From the IMG/VR virus record IMGVR_UViG_3300011118_000031, positions 1 to 23,508 of that record: a stretch of DNA of 23,508 nt. The stretch is one strand, 5' to 3'. The stretch is from a virus. The translations under genes and the position numbers were made by a program. The notes under the pieces were generated by a model that saw only the letters and a program-made list of their open reading frames with translations, made no database searches and was not told the DNA's origin. Positions 14,054-20,906 of the stretch are shown here, piece by piece (position 1 is the stretch's first letter; each line of letters opens with the position of its first letter).

Positions 14054-14069
14054 TACGATGGAGACTCAT

Positions 14070-15518
14070 ATGCGCATTTATCAAGCTGAAAAAGACGCTG
14101 GCTTAGATTCCCAAATGAATGAAGCCGGAAGTTCTACTGCATTTGTTACAGCACCAGTACAAATTGGTGATATTAAGAAATATTTCGACGGCATGTCTGT
14201 TGCCGATTTGGTAAAAGCAACGGATACTGTACAGAGTGTAGAAGAACTTCTTGGTAAAGAACAACCCGATTTAGCTCTAGTTGTTGCTATTTTAGTTAGC
14301 ACTGGCTGGAACTTAAACGATGACATTTTTACACCAGAAGAAGTGTGGAAAGCTCGGTCCTCTCCATTACATAAACCAATAAATGATAATCATGATATCG
14401 GAAGAATTTTGGGACATATGGTTCAAAGTAGAGTATTGGATAAATCTGGGAATGAAATTGAACTAGCTGAGAACGAAGCTATCCCGTCCGAATTTGATCT
14501 TGAAGTTGCTGGAGTTCTATATAAAGCATTTCCCGAATTAACTGAACGAATCGATGAAATTATTGCCAAAGCCCAGAAGGGCGAAATGTTTGTTTCAATG
14601 GAAGCTTGGTTTCCAGATTTTGGTTATGGCTTAATGGATTCTGCAACTGGTGAAATTAAATTGATCGAGCGTACCGAAGATACTGCCTTTTTAACAAAAC
14701 ATTTGATGATTTATGGCGGTAGCGGCAAGTATCAGGATTACAAAGTTGGTCGAGTTTTGAGGGATTTTATATTTGGTGCCCAAGGATTTGTAGATATACC
14801 TGCGAACCCTGAATCAGTAATTAAAGTGGCAGCAAATAAGCAAGTTTACGTAACGGCTGAATTAAGTGAATTATTGAAAGGGGGTGTAGAAGACGTGGAT
14901 GAAAAACAAATCAAGGAGCTTCAGGTGGATTTAGAGAGCAAGACACAAAAGGTGGTTGAATTACAGAAGCTTGTAGAGGATGTTCAGGCTAAGACCAAGG
15001 AGTATGATGGTCAAATTGCTACTCTAACAGAAAAGGTTGAGGAGCTTACTGCTAATGTGACGGAGGCTTCAGAAAAGATGGTAGTTGTTGAGACTGAAAA
15101 GACGGAACTTCAGAAGCAATTCGATGAGGTAACTAAGCGTGCCGAGAAGAGTGAGTCGGACCTAGAAGGGATTCGTAAGGTTGAAATGGCTCGTGAGAGA
15201 TTGGTCAAACTATCAGAAGTTAAAAAGGTTGATGATGAGAAAGTGGCGTTAGCTGAGCTTTGTGAAATGACCGAAGAGACGTTCGCATTAGTTTTGAAGT
15301 ATGCTGGTGAAGTTAAGACCAGTATCGGAGACAAAACGGTGGACGAAAAAGAAAAAGAAGTAGAGCAAGCAGAGGCGGTTTTAAATGATGCAAAAGTAGA
15401 AGATACTGCTGAGCTTAAGGCAACGGAAGATACTGTAAAAGCAAAAGCTGAGCAATATGTAGCAATGGCAAACGCGCTTTGTGGGTGCGAAGACAAAGAA
15501 AACGAAGGGGGTGAATAG
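14070..15518 (+). CDS. Head maturation protease joined to coiled-coil scaffold
   Basis: This 482-residue protein has two parts. Residues about 1-265 resemble phage prohead serine proteases: WNLNDDIFTPEEVWKA, a His-containing NDNHDIGRILGHM (the candidate catalytic His), and GEMFVSMEAWF (the candidate nucleophile Ser), then VDIPANPESVIKVA. From about 270 onward the sequence is a long, highly charged coiled coil (heptad-like ELQVDLESKTQKVVELQ through LTEKVEELTANV), typical of a scaffold core, with a C-terminal helix and a CGCEDKENEGG tail. Such fusions assemble the prohead and then cut themselves out. The start is ATG 14070, with GGAG six bases before it; ATG 14058 and TTG 14040 lack ribosome sites and lie in the promoter region. 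A nested scaffold start at 14895 is possible. Confidence 0.75.
   Translation: MRIYQAEKDAGLDSQMNEAGSSTAFVTAPVQIGDIKKYFDGMSVADLVKATDTVQSVEELLGKEQPDLALVVAILVSTGWNLNDDIFTPEEVWKARSSPLHKPINDNHDIGRILGHMVQSRVLDKSGNEIELAENEAIPSEFDLEVAGVLYKAFPELTERIDEIIAKAQKGEMFVSMEAWFPDFGYGLMDSATGEIKLIERTEDTAFLTKHLMIYGGSGKYQDYKVGRVLRDFIFGAQGFVDIPANPESVIKVAANKQVYVTAELSELLKGGVEDVDEKQIKELQVDLESKTQKVVELQKLVEDVQAKTKEYDGQIATLTEKVEELTANVTEASEKMVVVETEKTELQKQFDEVTKRAEKSESDLEGIRKVEMARERLVKLSEVKKVDDEKVALAELCEMTEETFALVLKYAGEVKTSIGDKTVDEKEKEVEQAEAVLNDAKVEDTAELKATEDTVKAKAEQYVAMANALCGCEDKENEGGE
14895..15518 (+). CDS. Possible nested scaffold protein (in-frame internal start)
   Basis: AAAGGGGG at 14877-14884 lies ten bases before an in-frame GTG at 14895, exactly where the protease domain ends and the coiled coil begins. 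Initiation there would give a free 207-residue scaffold identical to the C-terminal part of the protease protein, as with lambda Nu3 inside gene C. An out-of-frame ATG overlaps at 14898. The evidence is a ribosome-site match plus the domain boundary only. Confidence 0.35.
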   Translation: MDEKQIKELQVDLESKTQKVVELQKLVEDVQAKTKEYDGQIATLTEKVEELTANVTEASEKMVVVETEKTELQKQFDEVTKRAEKSESDLEGIRKVEMARERLVKLSEVKKVDDEKVALAELCEMTEETFALVLKYAGEVKTSIGDKTVDEKEKEVEQAEAVLNDAKVEDTAELKATEDTVKAKAEQYVAMANALCGCEDKENEGGE

Positions 15519-15520
15519 GG

Positions 15521-16012
15521 ATGGCTTTGAAACCAGATCGTGAATATAATGAAGTTACAGATATTACCAATTTCTGGCTGGCTACTCAAGCTACTGCTGT
15601 TGCAAGAGGCGGGATTGCTAGTGTGGTTACGCAAGGAAGTGGTGCGGCTATGGGGCAAAATATTGTTGATGAACCCAACGTGGTCGATTATGAAGGTACT
15701 GTTGCCAGTACTACGATTCCAAAGGGTGTTCTATTACAAGATGTTGCTTTGAGAATGAGTACAACTCGGGATTTTATTAATTATGAAAATTCAGAAATTC
15801 GTCCTGGTGACAAGTGTACTCTATTAAAGAAGGGGTTTGTGGTTACTGATATGATTGGTGCCGCTCAGACTCCGGCTGTTGGGGGTATTGCTTATCTTGG
15901 TGATGATGGTTTATTGTTTACGACTCAGCAAAATAGTGGTCCTAGCGTGGGTCGTTTTGAAACAACCAAGGATGCAAATGGTTTTGTTCGAGTTTCTATT
16001 GAGATTACTTAA
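15521..16012 (+). CDS. Probable capsid decoration/cement protein
   Basis: This 163-residue protein lies between the scaffold and major capsid genes, the usual place for head decoration proteins. It is beta-rich, with alternating Gly/Val strands (VDYEGTVASTTIPKGVLLQD), and ends VGRFETTKDANGFVRVSIEIT, like the C-terminal strand of small cement proteins (DUF2190-like). The N-terminal 50 residues may be an arm (ITNFWLATQATAVARGGIAS). These proteins bind the outside of the expanded capsid and stabilise it. I place it by position and fold impression, without a diagnostic motif. It starts two bases after the protease stop, and AGGG precedes the ATG. Confidence 0.5.
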   Translation: MALKPDREYNEVTDITNFWLATQATAVARGGIASVVTQGSGAAMGQNIVDEPNVVDYEGTVASTTIPKGVLLQDVALRMSTTRDFINYENSEIRPGDKCTLLKKGFVVTDMIGAAQTPAVGGIAYLGDDGLLFTTQQNSGPSVGRFETTKDANGFVRVSIEIT

Positions 16013-16026
16013 GGGGGTGAAGAAGA

Positions 16027-17052
16027 ATGAAGCGTAATATTAGAAAACCAACTCCTGAGCAAGTTGAACTTCTAAAGCGAACCGGTTCGCCTAATAAGGG
16101 CGAAGCTCTGGAAGCGATGCATTCTCTAGCTCAGGCTCTACAAGTTCCTTTACGGTCAGCATTGCTCAATGGCGATATTTTGGGCGGAATCTTCGCACCA
16201 GAAGTTCTCGATCCAAGTGCAACCGCTGAGTATCCGCTGGATTTCTATCAGACAGCAGATGAAAAAGATTATGTGGCATATATGATTCCTAGCGAAGGCG
16301 CATTGCCACTAAGAAATATCACCGGTGACGCTGTAACAGTTAGTACCTATGAGGTTGGTAATGCGATTGACTGGCCACTGAAGTATGCAAGAACTGCACG
16401 GTGGGATATAGTTGCTCGTGCAATGCAGGTACTTGAGGCTGGTTTTGTTAAGAAGATGAATACTGATGGGTGGCGTGTTCTTATAGCAGCAGCCGCAGGT
16501 CGTACCGACTATAATGGTGGTGCTCCACTGGTATACGATAGTGCTGCAACGGCTGGTCAATTTACGAAGCGTCTCGTTTCTCTAATGAAGACGACTATGA
16601 TTCGCCTGGCTGGTGGAAATAGTGCATCAGTTAATCGGGGTCGCTTAACAGACATATATCTGAGTCCAGAAGCTCTAGAAGATATTAGAGAATGGGATCA
16701 TGACGAAGTTGATGACGTAACTCGTAGAGAGATTTTCACTGCTGGTGACGGTGGTGGCCCAATGGCTCGTATCTACGGCGTTAATCTACATACGTTAGAT
16801 GAGCTTGGTGTCGGTCAAGAATTCCAGACTTATTTCGCAACACTAGGTGTTAATATGGGCACAAGCGATGAGGAAATAGTTATTGGCCTTGATCTGTCAA
16901 AGGGTGATTCCTTCGTGATGCCGATTAAGCTCGAATTAGAAATCTATGAAGATGATAATCTGCATAGACGCAGACGGGCTGGGTTCTACGGTTTTCAGGA
17001 GCATGGATTTGCTAGCCTCGACGGAAAAAGGTGTCTCTTGGGATCGTTCTAA
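16027..17052 (+). CDS. Major capsid protein (HK97 fold)
   Basis: This 341-residue protein looks like an HK97-fold major capsid protein. It has an N-terminal arm with basic residues (1-45), an E-loop-like region with YPLDFYQTADEKDYVAYMIP, the long spine helix region about 125-165 (ARWDIVARAMQVLEAGFVKK), and the A-domain strand/helix set with TDIYLSPEALEDIREW and MARIYGVNLHTLDELG. It ends RRRRAGFYGFQEHGFASLDG. The strong GGGGGT ribosome region, its place before a double terminator and more G/C-rich codons than its neighbours fit high expression. It would be cut or organised by the upstream protease/scaffold. No intein or truncation is seen. Confidence 0.82.
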   Translation: MKRNIRKPTPEQVELLKRTGSPNKGEALEAMHSLAQALQVPLRSALLNGDILGGIFAPEVLDPSATAEYPLDFYQTADEKDYVAYMIPSEGALPLRNITGDAVTVSTYEVGNAIDWPLKYARTARWDIVARAMQVLEAGFVKKMNTDGWRVLIAAAAGRTDYNGGAPLVYDSAATAGQFTKRLVSLMKTTMIRLAGGNSASVNRGRLTDIYLSPEALEDIREWDHDEVDDVTRREIFTAGDGGGPMARIYGVNLHTLDELGVGQEFQTYFATLGVNMGTSDEEIVIGLDLSKGDSFVMPIKLELEIYEDDNLHRRRRAGFYGFQEHGFASLDGKRCLLGSF

Positions 17053-17064
17053 ACTATTGTAAAC

Positions 17065-17084
17065 AAAGAACTTATGTTCTTTTT
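17065..17084 (+). terminator. First intrinsic terminator after capsid gene
   Basis: AAAGAAC (17065-17071) and GTTCTTT (17076-17082) form a 7-bp stem with a TTAT loop, followed by two more T. It lies 12 bases after the capsid stop. On its own it is a modest hairpin. Confidence 0.6.
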
Positions 17085-17091
17085 GATAATC

Positions 17092-17130
17092 AAAGAGGGA
17101 AAAGGATAAAATCTTTTCCCTCTTTTTATT
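17092..17130 (+). terminator. Second, strong intrinsic terminator after capsid gene
   Basis: A 13-bp perfect stem pairs 17092-17104 (AAAGAGGGAAAAG) with 17113-17125 (CTTTTCCCTCTTT) across an eight-base loop, followed by TTATTTG. It ends the head operon before the free-standing HTH-HNH gene. The stem is A/U-rich at its base and symmetrical, so it might also work for leftward transcription. Confidence 0.9.
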
Positions 17131-17170
17131 TGAAAATTTTTATAAAATCAGGAACAAACTGCTGCGTAGA

Positions 17171-17179
17171 GTGTATAAT
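17171..17179 (+). promoter_or_regulatory. Putative late promoter before HTH-HNH-Mom gene
   Basis: GTGTATAAT at 17171-17179 is the same core as the portal and protease copies, followed here by AGT. It lies after the double terminator and only about 15 bases before the chosen ATG at 17195. This suggests a separate transcript with a very short leader. Confidence 0.55.
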
Positions 17180-17194
17180 AGTTCTGGACTTGAT

Positions 17195-19123
17195 ATGACA
17201 CCAGATATTAACAAATGTTCCGACTTGCATATTGCTATATTTTTGTATAGCAGGGGTTTTTCTACCCATAAAATTGGTGAGATATTTGGTGTTAGTGCCA
17301 ATGTTATTATAAGACATTTTCGAAAATCTAATATTCAGTTAAGAAATCCTGGTAGAATATCTAAAAAATTAAATTTTGATTTAATTAAAAATGATTATAT
17401 TAATGATAAAATGCCTATCCGAAAGATAGCCCACAAATACGGTGTTAGTTCGTCAGTTATTCGTAAAATTTTATCCAAAAATGGCATTAAATTAGTAGGC
17501 AATAGGGGGCTTCAGTCTGTTCATATTGATAAAGATAAACTATATGATTTATATGTTGTTCAACATAACAGCATCCAACAGTGTGCAGCCTATTTCCATG
17601 TTCACTCAACCACTATTAAGCGTAAATTGGATGAAATGAAAATTGATGTCCATAAATCTGATTATCATGATATTAATACGAGGGTAACAAATGAACAACT
17701 TTTGGATTTGTATGTCAACCAACACAAGACTATTCGTCAATGTGCTAAGGTTTTTAAAGTTAGTCGAGCCACTCTTAGAAAAAAATTAAATGAGATGGGA
17801 ATTAAAGTTCGGCCAAAGGGTCACGGAATTGATATATCAACAACATCCCAAGAAATAATTATAGACTTATATTGGAATAAGAGATTTACTATTAACGCAA
17901 TATCTGAATACCTTGATATTAGTCCATATTTAGTCAGACGAGAATTAATTAAGTCGGAACGTGGTACACGATCTAGTTCTGACAAAATGAGATTGTTTTA
18001 TGGTACGGAGTCAATATCAGATGATCAATTAATTTATTTACATGATATTTTAGGATGGACATGTTATAAAATTGCTAGATACTTTAATAGAGAAGAGAGT
18101 TTTGTAAGTCACAGATTTCAATCAATAAACAAAAGGGCTCGCAAGCCTATTGGTAAATATAATCATCGCTGGAAAGGCGGGATAACAGCAATCGACGACC
18201 ACATTAGGCGATGCAACCAATATATAAAATGGAGAAAAGGCCGCTTTGCCAAAAATGATTATTTTAGTCAAATCTCTAATGGGCGTGGAACATTAAATTG
18301 TCACCATATTTATCCTTTTAGGGTTATTTTACAGTCATCCATGACCAAACATAAACCACTCCTGGACGAATATAAAAGATTAGCTATGGCAAATGATGAT
18401 CGCTTTTTTGATCTAGAAAATGGTTTAGTTATTACGGACGAAGAACACAATAAAATAGAAAGGGGTAAGCTAGAGAATGCTCACCCCTGGTGGAAAATTT
18501 GGCGAGCATACCCTGACTTTGCAATTAAACAAAACAATTTAGATTCCAGCGATTTTCAATTATTTGATAATAATGGTCAATTATCACCTAATGAATATAC
18601 CATACAAATTTCAACAGCAAAAGAAATACGGCAAATAATTAGATATGAGCATTATTTAGGTACCGTTCCCGGATCGAAACTTATTCTTGTTGCAAAAAGA
18701 GGTGGTGTGATTATCGGAATTGCGACTTTTGGTACTGGGACTAATAAGCATATTGCCAAAGATACTTGGGAATTAACTCGCTTATGTATTCCATTCTATG
18801 TTGTAAAACCTTTCGCTTGTGAATTTTTGCATAAATGCTGTGAATATATCAAAAATCAATGTCCCCAAATTAAAAAACTAATGGCATTTGCGGATTCTTC
18901 TGTGGGACACAATGGCGGTGTTTATAGAATGGCCAAATGGGATAAGGCAGGGAAAACACAACCAAGTTATGCCTATTTTGATCCTACAACATTTAAACTT
19001 AGACATAAAGCATCGTGTCGGCGAATTAAGGGTGTAGATAAAACTGAACGCGAATTAGCCCAAGAGCGAGGGTGGATTCGTATTCCGTTGGGCCATAAAT
19101 ACAGATATACTTTAATTCTATAA
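17195..19123 (+). CDS. Six-HTH array - HNH nuclease - Mom-like domain fusion
   Basis: This 642-residue protein has three parts. Six helix-turn-helix units of about 45 residues lie near 10-50, 60-103, 110-155, 163-208, 217-262 and 275-320; the clearest are IQQCAAYFHVHSTTIKRKLDEM and IRQCAKVFKVSRATLRKKLNEM. An HNH nuclease follows: HRWKGGITAIDDHIRR introduces it, CHHIYPF (369-375) gives the His pair, and ENG (Asn409) and EEHNK (His418) complete H-N-H. The usual zinc CxxC pair is missing (YFSQISNGRGTLN). Residues about 468-642 resemble the GNAT-fold Mom family of DNA modifiers: WELTRLCIP, FADSSVGHNGGVYRMAKW and a final HKYRYTL. A free-standing homing element is likely. ATG 17195 is chosen because GTG 17171 lies within the promoter. 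Confidence 0.65.
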   Translation: MTPDINKCSDLHIAIFLYSRGFSTHKIGEIFGVSANVIIRHFRKSNIQLRNPGRISKKLNFDLIKNDYINDKMPIRKIAHKYGVSSSVIRKILSKNGIKLVGNRGLQSVHIDKDKLYDLYVVQHNSIQQCAAYFHVHSTTIKRKLDEMKIDVHKSDYHDINTRVTNEQLLDLYVNQHKTIRQCAKVFKVSRATLRKKLNEMGIKVRPKGHGIDISTTSQEIIIDLYWNKRFTINAISEYLDISPYLVRRELIKSERGTRSSSDKMRLFYGTESISDDQLIYLHDILGWTCYKIARYFNREESFVSHRFQSINKRARKPIGKYNHRWKGGITAIDDHIRRCNQYIKWRKGRFAKNDYFSQISNGRGTLNCHHIYPFRVILQSSMTKHKPLLDEYKRLAMANDDRFFDLENGLVITDEEHNKIERGKLENAHPWWKIWRAYPDFAIKQNNLDSSDFQLFDNNGQLSPNEYTIQISTAKEIRQIIRYEHYLGTVPGSKLILVAKRGGVIIGIATFGTGTNKHIAKDTWELTRLCIPFYVVKPFACEFLHKCCEYIKNQCPQIKKLMAFADSSVGHNGGVYRMAKWDKAGKTQPSYAYFDPTTFKLRHKASCRRIKGVDKTERELAQERGWIRIPLGHKYRYTLIL

Positions 19124-19190
19124 GTTCATTTATCTAACTCATATCTCAAAGGCTGGGGCTGTATGTGCAGTTTTCGGTCTTCTCTTTTGG

Positions 19191-19198
19191 TGTATAAT
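19191..19198 (+). promoter_or_regulatory. Putative late promoter before two-HTH gene
   Basis: TGTATAAT at 19191-19198 lies 39 bases before the ATG at 19238. It has the same core as the other three copies, but the upstream bases are TTTTGG rather than CAATTG. The stretch 19124-19237 holds no other recognisable element. Confidence 0.5.
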
Positions 19199-19237
19199 TT
19201 AATAGTTAGTGAAAGTTCTTTTTACCTTGGGGATTTT

Positions 19238-19621
19238 ATGCCTTTATCAGACGCGAAAGTAATAGAACTATACTCTCAAGGCGAAAGTTGTGCTGCGGTG
19301 GCTCGCTTAGATGGTTGTAGTGAAACATCAATGTATAATAGATTCAAATCTCTTGATATTAAAATGCGAAATCGATCAGAAGCAAACCAAATTTTTCCAG
19401 ATTCTATTTTTATAATACTATACAACGTGGGCCTTTCTACTTCACAAATTGGAAGACTTTTGGGTGTTGATTCTTCGACAGTCACAAAACGACTGCATAC
19501 TCTTAAGTTCCCCTTGCGGTCTCGCAATATCGCGTCTCGCATCCGATACACTGAAGATGAATTTAAACAACATTTTATGATACCCGGTATTTTGAATCAA
19601 CTTGTTGAATTAGTTAGATAA
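19238..19621 (+). CDS. Small two-HTH protein, relative or remnant of the HTH array gene
   Basis: This 127-residue protein contains two helix-turn-helix units: DAKVIELYSQGESCAAVARL with SETSMYNRFKSLDIKMRNRS, and FIILYNVGLSTSQIGRLLGV with DSSTVTKRLHTLKFPLRSRN. The second is close to the first unit of the neighbouring fusion protein (GFSTHKIGEIFGVSANVIIR, then HFRKSNIQLRN). It ends with RYTEDEFKQHFM and a short tail, where related homing proteins continue into a nuclease domain, so it may be a truncated homing gene or a small regulator kept for DNA binding. ATG 19238 has a GGGGA ribosome site; the longer in-frame reading from 19163 starts upstream of the promoter. GGAGGA after its stop serves the next gene. 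Confidence 0.55.
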   Translation: MPLSDAKVIELYSQGESCAAVARLDGCSETSMYNRFKSLDIKMRNRSEANQIFPDSIFIILYNVGLSTSQIGRLLGVDSSTVTKRLHTLKFPLRSRNIASRIRYTEDEFKQHFMIPGILNQLVELVR

Positions 19622-19633
19622 GGAGGATTGAAT

Positions 19634-19987
19634 ATGGCTTTAATAGGACAATCAATTGCGGAATTTGATTTCTTTCCAGATGCGCCACCGGCCATTGTCG
19701 GCGAATTGACAACGGGGCAAACAGTCAATATTGAGCTTTGGAAAGATGGGGTAGCAGTATCTATTAGTGCTAGTGGCTGTGATGAAATTAATAGTACAGG
19801 ACGATACAGTTGGTCTACTGGCGGCATTTCAACCCTGAGTGCGAGTCGAGAACAATTCCACTGGCGAATGTCCACAAGCGGTTTAGTCCAAACAGATGAG
19901 GGCGACTTTGTGCTTGTCTCACATGAAAATCACGATAGTGGTATGCCATCGATAGACAACAAAAGTTCGTACATCATACAGAACTAA
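19634..19987 (+). CDS. Beta-rich protein, tandem paralogue A
   Basis: This 117-residue protein is of unknown function. It starts at ATG 19634 behind AAGGAGGA. It is beta-rich and has a central core VNIELWKDGVAVSISASGCD followed by EINSTGRYSWST, then EGDFVLVS. The same pattern, with the same spacing, occurs in the next gene, so the two form a duplicated pair. In phage gene order, short beta-rich proteins between capsid and tail genes are often neck, tail-terminator or baseplate-adhesin components. I infer a virion role but cannot be more precise. The last 20 residues (HDSGMPSIDNKSSYIIQN) have no counterpart in the paralogue. Confidence 0.6.
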   Translation: MALIGQSIAEFDFFPDAPPAIVGELTTGQTVNIELWKDGVAVSISASGCDEINSTGRYSWSTGGISTLSASREQFHWRMSTSGLVQTDEGDFVLVSHENHDSGMPSIDNKSSYIIQN

Positions 19988-19999
19988 GGGGAGATAGAT

Positions 20000-20332
20000 G
20001 TGTCCGAATCATTAAGGATTGTTCATCGTCTGGTAAGAACTGGGGATTATCACCCACAATTGGTAGGATCATTCGTTGATGATGCGTCGTCGGTTAATAT
20101 TCGAGTGTGGGATATCGTAGATGGAATAAACTCGCCAGTAGCCATAGCAAGCAGCGGATGCTCAGAAATAGGCAATACCAACAGGTGGCGTTGGTCCACA
20201 GAACACCTCCCTTTTGCGTCTGGCTACAACAATTACCATTATTATTTTGAAATGGCTGCTAATACTGGTGAAACAGATTACGGAGAGTTTTTTCTTACCG
20301 TACCCGAACGTGGTCGGTGGGTTTATCCATAA
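20000..20332 (+). CDS. Beta-rich protein, tandem paralogue B
   Basis: This 110-residue protein starts at GTG 20000 behind AAGGGGAG. An ATG one frame away (19998) leads to an immediate stop and is not used. The core VNIRVWDIVDGINSPVAIAS, SGCSEIGNTNRWRWST and YGEFFLTV matches the preceding protein (VNIxxW, VAIxxSGCxEIxxTxRxxWST, GxFxL), which shows gene duplication with strong divergence. It has an extra loop (DIVDGINSP) and a longer Tyr/His-rich stretch (YNNYHYYFEMAANTG). The function is unknown. Only 12 bases separate the two genes, and both precede a connector-like gene in the same transcript. Confidence 0.6.
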   Translation: MSESLRIVHRLVRTGDYHPQLVGSFVDDASSVNIRVWDIVDGINSPVAIASSGCSEIGNTNRWRWSTEHLPFASGYNNYHYYFEMAANTGETDYGEFFLTVPERGRWVYP

Positions 20333-20343
20333 AGGGGTAAAGC

Positions 20344-20865
20344 ATGGCGTGGACAGCAGATTTAGTTTTAATGACCAGAGTTTTAATCAGTGACATTGAT
20401 TCGCCACAGACTTATGCAGATGAATATCTTCAACGAGTATTGATTACTGCTGGGATAATGGTTGATACTGAAATTACTTTTGGCTATGATTATACGTATG
20501 ACATCAGTGCTATAACAATTTCCCCCGATCCCGTAGCTAGTGGGGATTCAACTTTTATGGCTCTTATACCATTAAAAGCCGCCTGTATTATTACACATGG
20601 TGAGTTTAAACAGGCATTGGGACAAGGAATCAAAGTACGCGATGGTGATAGTGCGATTGATACAAGTGTTAGTTTTAGGGGTTACCGTGATATTTTAGAA
20701 TTTGGGCCTTGTGCTGCGTATGAGAAATTGAAATGGTCCTTACTAGTTTCTAATGGTATTGGCAAAGCTGTTTTGGGGCCACACAGGATATCCGGAGGTA
20801 GTGCGTTGGATACTATATCATGGTATTATGATCAATTTCAAACCAATCGTAAAGACAGATTTTAA
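20344..20865 (+). CDS. Probable head-tail connector protein
   Basis: This 173-residue protein starts MAWTADLVLMTRVLISDIDS. The first 40 residues look like the helical start of head-tail connector proteins (TRVLISDIDSPQTYADEYLQ, then RVLITAGIMV), followed by a beta/helix core with KAACIITHGEFKQALGQGIK then VRDGDSAIDTSVSFRGYRDI. The N-terminal resemblance to gp6-like connectors, length and position after the capsid module support a neck role, joining portal to tail. No diagnostic motif fixes it. AAAGGGG lies before the ATG, 11 bases after the previous gene. Confidence 0.45.
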   Translation: MAWTADLVLMTRVLISDIDSPQTYADEYLQRVLITAGIMVDTEITFGYDYTYDISAITISPDPVASGDSTFMALIPLKAACIITHGEFKQALGQGIKVRDGDSAIDTSVSFRGYRDILEFGPCAAYEKLKWSLLVSNGIGKAVLGPHRISGGSALDTISWYYDQFQTNRKDRF

Positions 20866-20867
20866 TT

Positions 20868-20882
20868 ACCAATTGGTATATT
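20868..20882 (+). promoter_or_regulatory. Variant late-promoter-like site before tail gene
   Basis: ACCAATTGGTATATT resembles the portal promoter (ACCAATTGTGTATAATT) with one base fewer in the spacer and TATATT (20877-20882) instead of TATAAT. It is 24 bases before the GTG at 20907. TACCAATTGGTA (20867-20878) is also a perfect 12-base palindrome, so a regulator-binding site is equally possible. Confidence 0.35.
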
Positions 20883-20906
20883 CTGAGAACATAAAGGATC
20901 GATTTA

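Noticed and set aside
14040-14069. Earlier starts (TTG 14040, ATG 14058) for the protease
   Set aside because: They fall within the promoter or its immediate start region; ATG 14070 has GGAG at the right distance.
15110-15658. Long minus-strand ORF (182 codons) opposite the scaffold
   Set aside because: It is a serine- and threonine-rich mirror of the coiled-coil coding strand, with no ribosome site or recognisable motif.
19140-19190. Terminator after the HTH-HNH-Mom gene
   Set aside because: Only a 3-bp pairing (CTG/CAG) before TTTT is visible, too weak to call.
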